NCBI RefSeq assembly: GCF_040712085.1
Contig: NZ_JBFCVK010000004.1
Coordinates: forward strand, 1-64,000
Length of the DNA stretch: 64,000 bases
From: Aquibaculum sediminis
GTDB lineage: Bacteria; Pseudomonadota; Alphaproteobacteria; Kiloniellales; DSM-21159
Direction of reading: 5' to 3'
Below the pieces are notes generated by a model. That model saw only the letters and a list, made by a program, of their open reading frames with translations, did not search any database and was not told where the DNA came from. The translations under genes were made by a program, and so were the position numbers. Shown here in pieces: positions 8,151-16,385 of the stretch (position 1 is the stretch's first letter; every line of letters begins with the position of its first letter).

Positions 8151-9476
8151 ATGGGTCCTGTTGTCGATCCCGTTACCCCGGATGAGCAGCTACCGGAAAA
8201 GGTCGATGTCGTTGTGGTCGGCGCCGGCATCGTCGGCACCTGCACTGCGCTCTCACTGGCCGAACGGGGTGTCTCAGTGGCGCTGTGCGAAAAGGGCGAG
8301 GTGGCCTGCGAGCAGTCGAGCCGCAACTGGGGTTGGGTGCGCACCACCGGTCGTGACAGCCGGGAAATGCCGCTGATCCAGGAAGCCCAGCGCCTCTGGG
8401 ACGAGATGAACGCCAAGACCGGGGCGGATACCGGCCTGCGGCGACCGGGCATCGCCTATCTGGCGGACAGCGACGCCAAGGCGGAAGGCTTCGAACACTG
8501 GCTGGCCATGGCCAAGGCGCATCAGGTGGATTCGCGCCTCGTCACCGGCGCGGAGCTGGAAGCGCTCATGCCCGGGGCGACTCGAAGCTACAAGGCCGGG
8601 TTGCTGACCCCCAGCGACGGGCGCGCCGAGCCGCAGAAAGCCGCCCCGGCCATCGCCAGCGCGGCCCAGCGCCTGGGCGCGAAGCTTTTCACCCGCTGCG
8701 CCGTGCGCGGAATCGAAACCGAGGCCGGGCGCGTGTCCTCGGTGATCACCGAGCGCGGGCGCATTGCCTGCTCCTCGGTGGTGCTGGCCGGCGGGGCCTG
8801 GTCGCGCCTCTTCTGCGCGCGCCACGCCCTGACGCTGCCGCAGCTCACCGTGCGGGCCTCGGTCTTCCGCACGACACCTGTGGAGGGCGGGCCGGACAGC
8901 AATCTCTGGACCCCGAAGGTGGCGCTGCGCAAGCGCCTGGACGGCGGTTACAGCATCGCCAACGGCCACGCCAACCTGGCGGAGATCGTGCCGGACCACT
9001 TCGCCTTCTTCTTCCAGTTCCTGCCGGCCCTGCGCGCCGAACGCGGCAGTCTGAAGCTCAAGCTCAACAGCCGCTTTATCGAGGAACTGCGCCGGCCCAA
9101 GCGCTGGGCACTCGACGCCCCCTCGCCTTTCGAGGCAAACCGCTGCCTCGATCCAGAGCCGGTGGACTCGATCAATCAGGAGGCCTGGGACGACCTGCGC
9201 CAGCTCTTCCCCGTGTTCCAGCAGGCCCAGATCGCCCAAGCCTGGGCCGGCATGATCGACGTCACTCCGGATGCGGTTCCGGTCATCTCCGAAGTGGAGC
9301 AGCAGACGGGCTTTTTCGTGGCCACCGGCTTCTCCGGCCACGGCTTCGGCATCGGGCCCGGCGCCGGCACGCTCATGGCCGAACTCGTCACCGGCGCCCC
9401 GCCCTGCGTCGACCCGACGCCCTTCCGCTTCAGCCGCTATTCCGATGGCAGCAAGCCACGGTTGGAGATCTACTGA
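8151..9476 (+). CDS. FAD-dependent amino-acid oxidoreductase (DAO family)
   Basis: A 441-residue flavoprotein. The Rossmann FAD-binding motif VVVVGAGIVGTCTALSLAERG sits near the N-terminus, followed by the second-strand acidic residue in ALCEKG. A C-terminal DAO fold ends with ATGFSGHGFGIGPGAG. Relatives oxidise D-amino acids, sarcosine or glycine derivatives to the oxo acid. The start at 8151 has an AGGAGAGAGCGAG ribosome site; upstream in-frame sequence overlaps the amidase gene and is not coding. It likely acts after the amidase on the released amine or amino acid. Confidence 0.88.
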   Translation: MGPVVDPVTPDEQLPEKVDVVVVGAGIVGTCTALSLAERGVSVALCEKGEVACEQSSRNWGWVRTTGRDSREMPLIQEAQRLWDEMNAKTGADTGLRRPGIAYLADSDAKAEGFEHWLAMAKAHQVDSRLVTGAELEALMPGATRSYKAGLLTPSDGRAEPQKAAPAIASAAQRLGAKLFTRCAVRGIETEAGRVSSVITERGRIACSSVVLAGGAWSRLFCARHALTLPQLTVRASVFRTTPVEGGPDSNLWTPKVALRKRLDGGYSIANGHANLAEIVPDHFAFFFQFLPALRAERGSLKLKLNSRFIEELRRPKRWALDAPSPFEANRCLDPEPVDSINQEAWDDLRQLFPVFQQAQIAQAWAGMIDVTPDAVPVISEVEQQTGFFVATGFSGHGFGIGPGAGTLMAELVTGAPPCVDPTPFRFSRYSDGSKPRLEIY

Positions 9477-9483
9477 AGCGCTT

Positions 9484-9519
9484 GAATCTGCGCGAACACG
9501 TTCAAATCAGAGCAGATTC
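9484..9519. repeat. Small palindromic repeat (GAATCTGC...GCAGATTC)
   Basis: GAATCTGC at 9484-9491 is the exact inverse of GCAGATTC at 9512-9519, with GAACACGTTC inside. The same words recur in the palindromes near 26.0-26.15 kb and, in degraded form, near 50.5 kb. It sits between convergent genes. Confidence 0.5.
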
Positions 9520-9534
9520 ACGGGCCGAGCAGCC

Positions 9535-10140
9535 TCAGTAGTAGCGAACCCTTGTAGCGCTGCGCTGGGCCTCGTTGGCAGCAAGGCGTGCTTCACGTTC
9601 CTGTTGGATCGCCCCTATCGCCGAGTCGCAGGAGCGGGCGTCATTGTTGTTGCTCTGGCAGTTCTTTCGGACCTTGCTCATGGCATCGGCCGCTTCATCC
9701 TCGATGCGCGCGGCGCGCCTGTCGAACCAGATGTCCCGTTCCTCGAGGGTTCCAAACTCCTCCGGCGGGAGCAGGACCATGACGGACGAGGGGTACTTGT
9801 GCATGGCACCGGTGCTGGCATCGACGGCAACGCCGATCAGCCCTCCGAAGAGCACATTTCCGAAGGTCATACCCTGAAAGCTGCTGTCCAGGGGCGCAGC
9901 AGCTTTCTGGTACCCTTCCTTCTCACAATTCACCGACACGTGATCTTTAGACTTGCCCAAGGACACGCTGCCGGGCGTCGGATTGACGACCGCCACGACG
10001 CTGCCGCCACGCTCCAGACTGCAGGTGGCGCCTGATGGATCACTGTTGATGGTTACCGTCTGACTCGTGCCTTCCACGATGGAAGAGCAGGCAGACGTCA
10101 AGAATAGCAGCCCCAGTAAGGGCACGATGATACGAAACAT
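9535..10140 (-). CDS. Putative lipoprotein with PEGA-like segment
   Basis: A 201-residue protein starting MFRIIVPLLGLLFLTSACSS, a plausible lipoprotein signal with Cys at residue 17. Next comes a region with DPSGATCSLERGG and NPTPGSVSL, resembling the PEGA surface motif in which a short peptide is decorated with Pro-Thr-Pro-Gly. A glycine-rich hydrophobic stretch (~85-105) and a charged C-terminus with a helical heptad-like region follow. I do not recognise a specific family. A signal peptide suggests envelope location; the function is unknown. An upstream start at 10176 would hide the signal peptide and is unlikely. Confidence 0.7.
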   Translation of the reverse strand: MFRIIVPLLGLLFLTSACSSIVEGTSQTVTINSDPSGATCSLERGGSVVAVVNPTPGSVSLGKSKDHVSVNCEKEGYQKAAAPLDSSFQGMTFGNVLFGGLIGVAVDASTGAMHKYPSSVMVLLPPEEFGTLEERDIWFDRRAARIEDEAADAMSKVRKNCQSNNNDARSCDSAIGAIQQEREARLAANEAQRSATRVRYY

Positions 10141-10224
10141 GGACTCCCCCCGATATGCGAGAATTAGCTTCGCCATTCTACAAGGTGCAGGGGAATCGCA
10201 AACACAAAACCGCGTCGGCTAGCC

Positions 10225-10335
10225 GCCCTGGATCGCCGCGTCGGCTGCGCCTCCTCGCGATGACGCCGTGGGAATTGGGGGCTGATAATCCAGTCTCGTC
10301 ATCGCGAGCCGCAAAGCGGCGCGGCGATCCAGGGC
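10225..10335. repeat. Imperfect inverted repeat, dispersed-repeat type
   Basis: This lies in the 305-base gap between the lipoprotein and leuD. A 16-base outer arm GCCCTGGATCGCCGCG (10225-10240) is exactly inverted at 10320-10335. A 12-base inner arm CTCGCGATGACG (10254-10265) is inverted at 10297-10308. The words 'GTCATCGCGAG' and 'GCGATCCAGGGC' are those of short intergenic repeats common in alphaproteobacterial genomes. Nothing else coding is seen in this gap. Confidence 0.7.
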
Positions 10336-10445
10336 CATTTTCTAGTGGCCCCCAGGGATCTTGGGGACTGCCGCGCTCCCTGCGGTTGCCCGCAATTACG
10401 GCGGTTTGAGCCTTGCCGCCTGGACCGTTCGAGCAGAAGCGATTC

Positions 10446-11054
10446 TCAGCCGTAAAGCCAGGGTTGGCTGGCCTGCTGCTTGGCTTCGAAGGAGTCGATG
10501 GCCGGGGCGTTCTGCAGGGTCTGGCCCACGTCGTCGAGGCCGTTCAGCAGGCAGTGCTTCTTCCAGGCATCGACCTCGAAGGGGATCACCTCGCCGTCGG
10601 GACCCTGGATGGTCTGGCTTTCCAGGTCCACCGTCATGGTCGCGTTGGCGCCGCGTTCGGCCGCCTCCATCATCTTGTTGACCTGCTCCTCCGGCAGCAC
10701 GATGGGCAGGATGCCGTTCTTGAAGCAGTTGTTGTGGAAGATGTCGGCAAAGGACGGCGCGATGACGCAGCGAATGCCGGCGTCGAGCAGCGCCCAGGGG
10801 GCATGCTCGCGCGAGGAACCGCAGCCGAAGTTGTCGCCGGCAATGAGGATCTTGGCATTCTTGTAGGCCGGGCGGTCGAGCACGAAATCCTTGGGGCTTC
10901 CGTCCTGGTTGTGACGCAGGGCGTAAAACAGCCCCTCCGCCAAACCGGTGCGCTTGATCGTCTTCAGAAAGCGCGCCGGGATGATCATGTCGGTGTCGAC
11001 GTTCACCATCGGCAGCGGCGCGGCGACGGCGGTGAGCTTGTTGAACTTTTCCAT
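10446..11054 (-). CDS. leuD: 3-isopropylmalate dehydratase small subunit
   Basis: A 202-residue protein beginning MEKFNKLTAVAAPLPMVNVDTDMIIPA. It contains the LeuD swivelling-domain motifs DTDMIIPARF and GDNFGCGSSREHAPWAL. With LeuC it isomerises 2-isopropylmalate to 3-isopropylmalate in leucine synthesis. It lies 23 bases after the leuC stop, in the same operon. The start at 11054 gives the usual LeuD length; the longer in-frame ORF runs back into leuC. Confidence 0.97.
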   Translation of the reverse strand: MEKFNKLTAVAAPLPMVNVDTDMIIPARFLKTIKRTGLAEGLFYALRHNQDGSPKDFVLDRPAYKNAKILIAGDNFGCGSSREHAPWALLDAGIRCVIAPSFADIFHNNCFKNGILPIVLPEEQVNKMMEAAERGANATMTVDLESQTIQGPDGEVIPFEVDAWKKHCLLNGLDDVGQTLQNAPAIDSFEAKQQASQPWLYG

Positions 11055-11077
11055 TTCTCTCGTCCTTTGTCGCCGGC

Positions 11078-12487
11078 TCAGCAGGCCAGTTCGCGCACGT
11101 CGGCCAGATGGCCGTAGATCGCCGCGGCGGCGGCCATGGCGGGGCTCATCAGGTGCGTGCGGCCGCCAGGGCCCTGACGGCCCTCGAAGTTGCGGTTGGA
11201 GGTGGAGGCGCAGCGCTCGCCCGGCTCCAGCTTGTCCGCGTTCATGGCCAGGCACATGGAGCAGCCCGGCTCACGCCAGTCGAAGCCGGCTTCCGTGAAG
11301 ATGCGATCCAGCCCCTCGGCCTCAGCCTGTTCCTTCACCAGGCCGGAGCCGGGAACGATCATGGCATAGACGCTTTCGGCGACCCTGCGGCCCTCGACCA
11401 CCTGCGCCACTTCGCGCAGGTCCTCGATGCGTCCGTTGGTGCACGAGCCGATGAAGACCTTGTCAATCGCAACATCGGTCAGCTTCTGCCCGGCCTTCAG
11501 CCCCATGTACTCCAACGAGCGTTCGATCGCCTTGGCCTTGTTGGCGTCGCGGCCCGCTTCCGGCCCGGGAATGCTGCCGGTGATGGGCAGCACGTCTTCC
11601 GGCGAGGTTCCCCAGGTGACCAGGGGCTCGATCTCCGATGCGGTGAGGCGCACCTCCTTGTCGTAGTGCGCGCCTTCGTCGGATGGCAGGCTGCGCCACA
11701 AGGCCACGGCCTGTTCCCAGGCCGCGCCCTTCGGGGAGAACACCCGGCCCTTGAGATACTCGAAGGTGGTCTCATCCGGCGCGATCAGGCCGGCGCGCGC
11801 GCCCGCCTCGATCGACATGTTGCACACCGTCATGCGCCCTTCCATGGAGAGGCTGCGGATCGCCTCGCCGGCGTACTCGATGACGTGCCCCGTGCCGCCT
11901 GCGGTGCCCAGACGGGCGATGATCGCCAGGATCAGGTCCTTGGCCGTGATGCCGACCGGCAGCGGCCCGTCCACACTGACAAGCATGTTCTTGGCCGGGC
12001 GCTGGTAGAGCGTCTGGGTGGCCAGCACGTGTTCCACCTCACTGGTGCCGATGCCGAAGGCCAAGGCCCCGAAAGCGCCGTGGGTGGAGGTGTGGCTGTC
12101 GCCACAAACGATGGTCATGCCGGGCTGCGTCAGGCCCTGCTCCGGCCCGATGATGTGCACGATACCCTGTCGCACGTCGTTCATGGGGATGAGGGGCACG
12201 TCGAAATCGGCGCAGTTCTTGGTCAAGGTATCGACCTGGATCCGGCTTTCCTCGTCCGCGATGCCCTGGGCCCGATCGCTGGTGGGCACGTTGTGGTCAG
12301 GCACCGCCAGCGTGGCATCCGGGCGCCGGACCTTGCGGCCGGCCAGCCGGAGACCTTCGAATGCCTGGGGCGACGTCACTTCGTGCACGAGGTGACGGTC
12401 GATGTAGAGGAGGCAGGTGCCGTCCTCCTGTCGATCAACCACGTGTGCATCCCAGATCTTGTCGAACAGTGTCCGCGGTGCGGCCAT
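11078..12487 (-). CDS. leuC: 3-isopropylmalate dehydratase large subunit
   Basis: A 469-residue aconitase-family subunit. The [4Fe-4S] ligands are visible in GSCTNGRI and CSMCLAMN, and the family motifs GDSHTSTHGAFGALAFGIGTSE and DKVFIGSCTNG are intact. It pairs with LeuD, encoded just downstream. The ATG at 12487 has a GGGAGAGAG ribosome site. No leuB or leuA is adjacent within the window. Confidence 0.98.
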   Translation of the reverse strand: MAAPRTLFDKIWDAHVVDRQEDGTCLLYIDRHLVHEVTSPQAFEGLRLAGRKVRRPDATLAVPDHNVPTSDRAQGIADEESRIQVDTLTKNCADFDVPLIPMNDVRQGIVHIIGPEQGLTQPGMTIVCGDSHTSTHGAFGALAFGIGTSEVEHVLATQTLYQRPAKNMLVSVDGPLPVGITAKDLILAIIARLGTAGGTGHVIEYAGEAIRSLSMEGRMTVCNMSIEAGARAGLIAPDETTFEYLKGRVFSPKGAAWEQAVALWRSLPSDEGAHYDKEVRLTASEIEPLVTWGTSPEDVLPITGSIPGPEAGRDANKAKAIERSLEYMGLKAGQKLTDVAIDKVFIGSCTNGRIEDLREVAQVVEGRRVAESVYAMIVPGSGLVKEQAEAEGLDRIFTEAGFDWREPGCSMCLAMNADKLEPGERCASTSNRNFEGRQGPGGRTHLMSPAMAAAAAIYGHLADVRELAC

Positions 12488-12740
12488 GACTCTACTCTCT
12501 CCCGAACGGGCTCAAGGAATGGGACCAAGCGCAGCAAAGCTGCACCGGCGTGCGCATTTGTCCCTCGTCGCAGCGCCTGCTCTGCGGTGGCAGAGAATAG
12601 CGCCTGCCCCCGGCCATCGCAATTCTTCGAAACTTCATTGCGCCGCATGACGCAAGGGCGCTATGCATTTGCGTAAGGGATGCGTTCTTGACGCCGGCAG
12701 ATGCTTGAAGAAGATCGGCGACCTGTGGGAGGGGATCGGT

Positions 12741-13127
12741 ATGACCATCGACAACAAGACGCTATTCGCCCTGGTGGACCGCGGCGATCTGTCTGCCGTG
12801 ACAAAGGCCCTGGAAGCGGGCGCCAGCGCGCAGACGGAGGACCGCTTCGGCGTGAGCCTCACCCACCGCGCCGCCGCGGGCGGGCACGCCGAGTTGCTGC
12901 GCCGGCTGCTTGCGCGCGGAGCCACGGCGGATTGCACCAGCGACGTCGGCAACACCCCCCTCATGCTGGCTGCCGCCAATGGCCATCTGCCGGTGGTGGA
13001 ACTGCTTCTGGCCGAAGGCGTGGATCCGGAACGGGAGAACCGCTGGGGCTACCGCGCCGCGGCCTGGGCCGACTGGTCCGCCAGCGCCGCCGACATCAAG
13101 GCCGTCATTCAGGCCGCCCAGGGCTGA
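12741..13127 (+). CDS. Ankyrin-repeat protein
   Basis: A 128-residue protein of about four ankyrin repeats. Recognisable turns are LFALVDRGDLSAVTKALEAG, SLTHRAAAGGHAELLRRLL and TPLMLAAANGHLPVVELLL. There is no signal peptide, so it is a cytoplasmic protein-protein interaction module. The start at 12741 is preceded by GGGAGGGGATCGGT; an earlier ATG at 12663 is poorly supported. The partner is unknown. It stands alone, divergent from leuC. Confidence 0.8.
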   Translation: MTIDNKTLFALVDRGDLSAVTKALEAGASAQTEDRFGVSLTHRAAAGGHAELLRRLLARGATADCTSDVGNTPLMLAAANGHLPVVELLLAEGVDPERENRWGYRAAAWADWSASAADIKAVIQAAQG

Positions 13128-13320
13128 ACCGGCGCGGGCCTTTCCGCGACCTGCGTGACGCGGGTTACTTCGGCCAAACTCTTGCCACGTTCTTGCGCAA
13201 GAAGAGGGTCGGTGGGGCAGCACAGCTTGTGCTGCTCCGCAACATCGATGGAAGTTATGGCTAACCGTCTGCGTTTGCCACACTTTTCATAGGATCGCAT
13301 ACAAACGGTAAATTTTTTTG

Positions 13321-13362
13321 TTGCATTGCAGCGTCTCATGAGACATATACTGCATTGCGGCA
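13321..13362 (+). promoter_or_regulatory. sRNA promoter with two PhaR/AniA-like boxes
   Basis: A -10 element TATACT (13346-13351) lies downstream of TTGCAT (13321-13326), with a long 19-base spacer. Two near-identical 12-mers lie here: TGCATTGCAGCG (13322-13333, over the -35) and TGCATTGCGGCA (13351-13362, over the start). Each differs by one base from TGCRNYGCASMA, the PhaR/AniA box as I recall it. This placement is that of a repressor. The rest of the 425-base gap (13128-13552) holds no gene other than the sRNA. Confidence 0.55.
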
Positions 13363-13450
13363 TGAACGACTCAGGTTGCTTATGCCGCACGTCTCTAAGG
13401 GCGTTTCCTCCCTAGACTTGGGCCGTGCCTCGTGCACGGCCTTTTTTTTT
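13356..13450 (+). ncRNA. Candidate trans-acting small RNA, suhB/mmgR (alpha-r8)-like
   Basis: The predicted transcript opens with a hairpin (TGCGGCAT 13356-13363 paired with ATGCCGCA 13382-13389). It continues through an unpaired stretch containing TTTCCTCCCT, complementary to ribosome-binding sites. It ends in a strong terminator hairpin with nine T. This 5' hairpin, CU-rich linker and terminator layout matches the alphaproteobacterial suhB/mmgR sRNAs, which are Hfq-dependent and linked to polyhydroxybutyrate and phasin control. The family call rests on layout and remembered consensus and needs a covariance-model search. Confidence 0.6.
13421..13450 (+). terminator. Rho-independent terminator of the sRNA
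   Basis: GGCCGTGC (13421-13428) pairs perfectly with GCACGGCC (13434-13441) over a five-base loop, followed by nine consecutive T (13442-13450). Confidence 0.9.
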
Positions 13451-13552
13451 CGTTCTCTGCGGATAAGCGGGGAGAGCTATCAATCCGTTCCGACTGAATC
13501 CGCTCTTTACCAGAATTGATCGCGATAAGTTGATATCGCGGCGCAATCCGGC

Positions 13553-14056
13553 CTAGTTCCCGGAGTCTTCGCCGCCATCCCGCCCCTTGGTAAAGTGCTG
13601 TTCGAGGCGCCCCAGCAGCACCATGACAATCAGACCGGTCGCCATGGCAATTGCCCCGACGGACCAAAGGCCGAGGCCACAGGCAACCCCGACAGCGCCC
13701 GCCAGCCAGAGCCCCGCCCCCGTGGTCAGGCCCTTCACGGCGCCGCGGGACTGGATGATGGCGCCGGCCGCGAGGAAGGCCACCCCGGCCGTCACCGCTT
13801 CTATCATGCGGATCGGGTCGACGCGGATATTGTCGCCCTGGATGATGTCCGCGTGCGTGATCTCCAGCGTCAGGATCGAGAAGAGAGCGCTGGCCAAGGA
13901 CACAAGGATGTGTGTGCGCAAGCCCGCCGGACGCCGGCGCCACTCCCGCTCGAAGCCGATCACGGCACCCATCGTGGCGGCAAGCAGCAAGCGTATCGCG
14001 ATGGTGTCCAGAGGCAGATAAGGCCAGGAGGTTACGTCGAGCAGCGATGATTCCAT
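13553..14056 (-). CDS. MgtC/SapB-family membrane protein
   Basis: A 167-residue membrane protein with the MgtC N-terminal signature: RLLLAATMGAVIGFEREWRRRPAGLRTHILVSLASALF, then FLAAGAIIQSRGAVKGLTTGAGLW. About five membrane segments are visible. MgtC proteins influence membrane potential, the F-type ATPase and growth at low magnesium. The extra C-terminal ACT-like domain of Salmonella MgtC is absent, as in the shorter SapB type. It is a single gene, convergent with the sRNA. Confidence 0.9.
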   Translation of the reverse strand: MESSLLDVTSWPYLPLDTIAIRLLLAATMGAVIGFEREWRRRPAGLRTHILVSLASALFSILTLEITHADIIQGDNIRVDPIRMIEAVTAGVAFLAAGAIIQSRGAVKGLTTGAGLWLAGAVGVACGLGLWSVGAIAMATGLIVMVLLGRLEQHFTKGRDGGEDSGN

Positions 14057-14103
14057 TGCCAGCTCTCCCTATGTTGGGCCGGCGGCGGCCCGAAGTATAA
14101 GTA

Positions 14104-14655
14104 TCAGTCCTTAGGCGGCAGGCTGGCCCCCTCGCCCAACGGCCGCTGCAACAGCACTGTGTCGAGCCAGCGCCCGAACTTGAAACCGACGTTCTCGAAG
14201 GTTCCCACCCGGCGAAACCCCAGTGCCTCGTGTAGGGCAATGGAGCCGGTGTTGGCGCTGTCGCCCACCACCGCCACCATCTGGCGCCGGCCGGCCCGGG
14301 TGGCCTGGTCGATGACAGCCGCCAACAGCCCACGGCCAAGACCCTGGCCGCGCGCCGCCGGATGCACATAGACCGAATCCTCGACGGTGAAGCGATAGGC
14401 CGGGCGCGGCCGATAGACGCCGGCATAGGCATAGCCCAGCACCTGGTCTTGGCGCTTGGCCACCAACCAGGGCAGGCCTGCATCGAGAACCGCGCGACAG
14501 CGCCGGGCAAACTCCGCGCCATCCGGCGGCGCCAACTCGAAGGAAGCCGTGCCCTGCTCGACCTCTCGGGCGTAGATCAGGCGCATGGGCTCGAGATCGG
14601 CCTCCAGCGGCTTGTCGATGTCGATACCGGGCAGTGCCGGCGCTCCACAGGTCAT
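14104..14655 (-). CDS. GNAT N-acetyltransferase (phosphinothricin acetyltransferase-like)
   Basis: A 183-residue acetyltransferase. The acetyl-CoA-binding loop is in VHPAARGQGLGRGLL, and the motif GYAYAGVYRPRPAYRFTVEDSVYV is characteristic of the Pat/Bar/YncA subgroup. These enzymes acetylate amino groups of phosphinothricin, methionine sulfoximine or related compounds. Its start overlaps the stop of the N-formylglutamate amidohydrolase by 4 bases, so the two are co-translated. Confidence 0.88.
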   Translation of the reverse strand: MTCGAPALPGIDIDKPLEADLEPMRLIYAREVEQGTASFELAPPDGAEFARRCRAVLDAGLPWLVAKRQDQVLGYAYAGVYRPRPAYRFTVEDSVYVHPAARGQGLGRGLLAAVIDQATRAGRRQMVAVVGDSANTGSIALHEALGFRRVGTFENVGFKFGRWLDTVLLQRPLGEGASLPPKD

Positions 14656-15548
14656 TGTGCTTGCAGATCCTTCGCGTCCACGGCCGCCAGGGCCTCAAGC
14701 AGTGCCGGCATCAGCCCGGCAAGACGGCGCAGGCCCGAGCGGCGGCGAATGGCGGCCTCGTCCATGTAGAGCGCGCGATTGATCTCGATCTGCAGCGCAT
14801 GGACGCCTTCGTGGGGCCGGCCGTAGTGGCGGGTCACGAAGCCGCCGGAATAGGGCTTGTTGCGGCGAACCCGATAGCCGGCACGCCGCAGCGTCTCAAG
14901 CGCCGCCTCGGTCAGCGCAGGCGCACAGGCCGTCCCGTAGCAGTCCCCCAGCACGAAATCTGCCGCCTGCTGCAGACCACCCGCCTCGCGGCTACCGGTG
15001 GTCGAGGGCATGGAGTGGCAATCCAGCAGAATGCAGTAGCCGAAGCGTCGCCGGGTCGCATCGATCAGTTCGGCCAGGTTGTGGTGGTAGGGGTAGTAGT
15101 AGTGCCGGATGCGCTCCAGCGCTTCGGAGAGCGCCAGCTTACCGCGATAGATCTCCGCCCCATTGGCGACAACGCGCGCGATGGTGCCCAGCCCCGCCGC
15201 CACCCTGGGCGAGCGGGTGTTGGCGAAGTCCGGCAAGGGCGCATCGAACATCGCCGGATCGAGTTCATAGGGTTCGCGGTTCGGATCGACGAAGGCCCGC
15301 GGGAAGAGCGCACGCAGGAGCGGAGCGCCCAGCTCCGGCGCGCAGGCGAAGATCTCATCCACGAAGCTGTCTTCCGACCGGCGCAGCATGAGCGGGTCGA
15401 GCCTGGAGGCTGCGAGGAACGCCGACGGGTAGCGCGACCCGCTGTGCGGCGAAGACAGCACCAGCGGCAGGGTCTGACGGGCAGGCTGCAGGACCTCGTG
15501 CCCCGCGATGAAGGTCTGTGTGTCGGAGACGGCGACGGACGCGTCCAT
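14652..15548 (-). CDS. N-formylglutamate amidohydrolase-family protein
   Basis: A 298-residue hydrolase. Motifs LVLSSPHSGSRYP, DNRxPYELDPxMF-like text near FVDPNREPYELDP, and ILLDCHSMPS identify the FGase family, whose zinc-dependent members release formate (or a related acyl group) from N-acyl amino acids. In histidine degradation this is HutG2, but no other hut genes are nearby. Coupling to a GNAT suggests a broader N-acyl amino-acid role. The start at 15548 gives a full-length protein. Confidence 0.85.
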   Translation of the reverse strand: MDASVAVSDTQTFIAGHEVLQPARQTLPLVLSSPHSGSRYPSAFLAASRLDPLMLRRSEDSFVDEIFACAPELGAPLLRALFPRAFVDPNREPYELDPAMFDAPLPDFANTRSPRVAAGLGTIARVVANGAEIYRGKLALSEALERIRHYYYPYHHNLAELIDATRRRFGYCILLDCHSMPSTTGSREAGGLQQAADFVLGDCYGTACAPALTEAALETLRRAGYRVRRNKPYSGGFVTRHYGRPHEGVHALQIEINRALYMDEAAIRRRSGLRRLAGLMPALLEALAAVDAKDLQAQ

Positions 15549-15661
15549 GGCTGTCCAAAGTTGCGAATGCTTCTCTTCCAGGTTTACGTCAAAGGGGTGT
15601 GCGTGTCACTCATCGCAATCACCCTGCCCCTTCCGCCCCTCCTTCCAGATCAGGCGAGACG

Positions 15662-16366
15662 ATGGATTTGCCCAGCCCCCTCCACCGCGGCCGATTGCTG
15701 CGCCGCTACAAGCGCTTTCTGGCCGATGTGCGCCTGGATGACGGCCGGGAGGTGACCGCCCACTGCGCCAACCCCGGCTCCATGCTGGGCCTGCTAGCCG
15801 AGGGGGCCGAGGTCTGGCTGGCCGGGAACAGCGATCCCAAGCGCAAGCTCGCCTGGTCCTGGGAGATGGTGCGCGCCGACGGGGTGCTCGTGCCGGTCAA
15901 CACCAGCAATCCCAACCGCATCGTGCCGGAAGCCCTTGCGGCCGGCGCTCTGCCCGAACTGTCCGACTATGGCCTGGTTCGCCGCGAGGTGCGCTACGGC
16001 CAGGGCAGCCGCATCGACCTCTTGCTGCAGGGACCAGAGCGCCCCGACTGCTATGTGGAAATCAAGAACGTCCATCTGCGGCGTGATGGCATGGCCGCAT
16101 TTCCGGACAGCGTGACCGCCCGTGGCACCCGGCACTTGAGAGAGCTCGTCGACATGGTCGCCGCCGGCGCCCGCGCGGTGCTGCTCTTTCTCGTGCAGCG
16201 TGAAGACTGCGAGGCCTTCACCGTGGCGGGCGACCTTGACTCGGCCTACGCCGAGGCGCTTGAACTTGCCGCGCGCAGCGGCGTCGAGGTGCTCTGCTAC
16301 GACTGCAGCATCACCCTCGAAACGGTACACCTGCGCCGCCGGCTGCCCACGGCCTTCGATTGGTAG
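15662..16366 (+). CDS. sfsA: DNA/RNA nuclease SfsA
   Basis: A 234-residue protein with the SfsA signatures GRLLRRYKRFLADVRLDDG, HCANPGSMLG and YVEIKNVHLRR, the last carrying the D/ExK-type nuclease residues. It was originally described as a sugar-fermentation stimulation protein and is a putative nuclease. I chose the ATG at 15662 because the family normally begins just before the PSPLHRGRLL segment; the longer ORF overlaps the divergent amidohydrolase. Confidence 0.93.
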   Translation: MDLPSPLHRGRLLRRYKRFLADVRLDDGREVTAHCANPGSMLGLLAEGAEVWLAGNSDPKRKLAWSWEMVRADGVLVPVNTSNPNRIVPEALAAGALPELSDYGLVRREVRYGQGSRIDLLLQGPERPDCYVEIKNVHLRRDGMAAFPDSVTARGTRHLRELVDMVAAGARAVLLFLVQREDCEAFTVAGDLDSAYAEALELAARSGVEVLCYDCSITLETVHLRRRLPTAFDW

Positions 16367-16385
16367 AGAGCACAGTAGGCTGGCA

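Noticed and set aside
14056..14103. GGGCCG/CGGCCC hairpin between mgtC-like and GNAT genes as a terminator
   Set aside because: There is no T-run on either strand and the stem is short, so it cannot be called a terminator with confidence.
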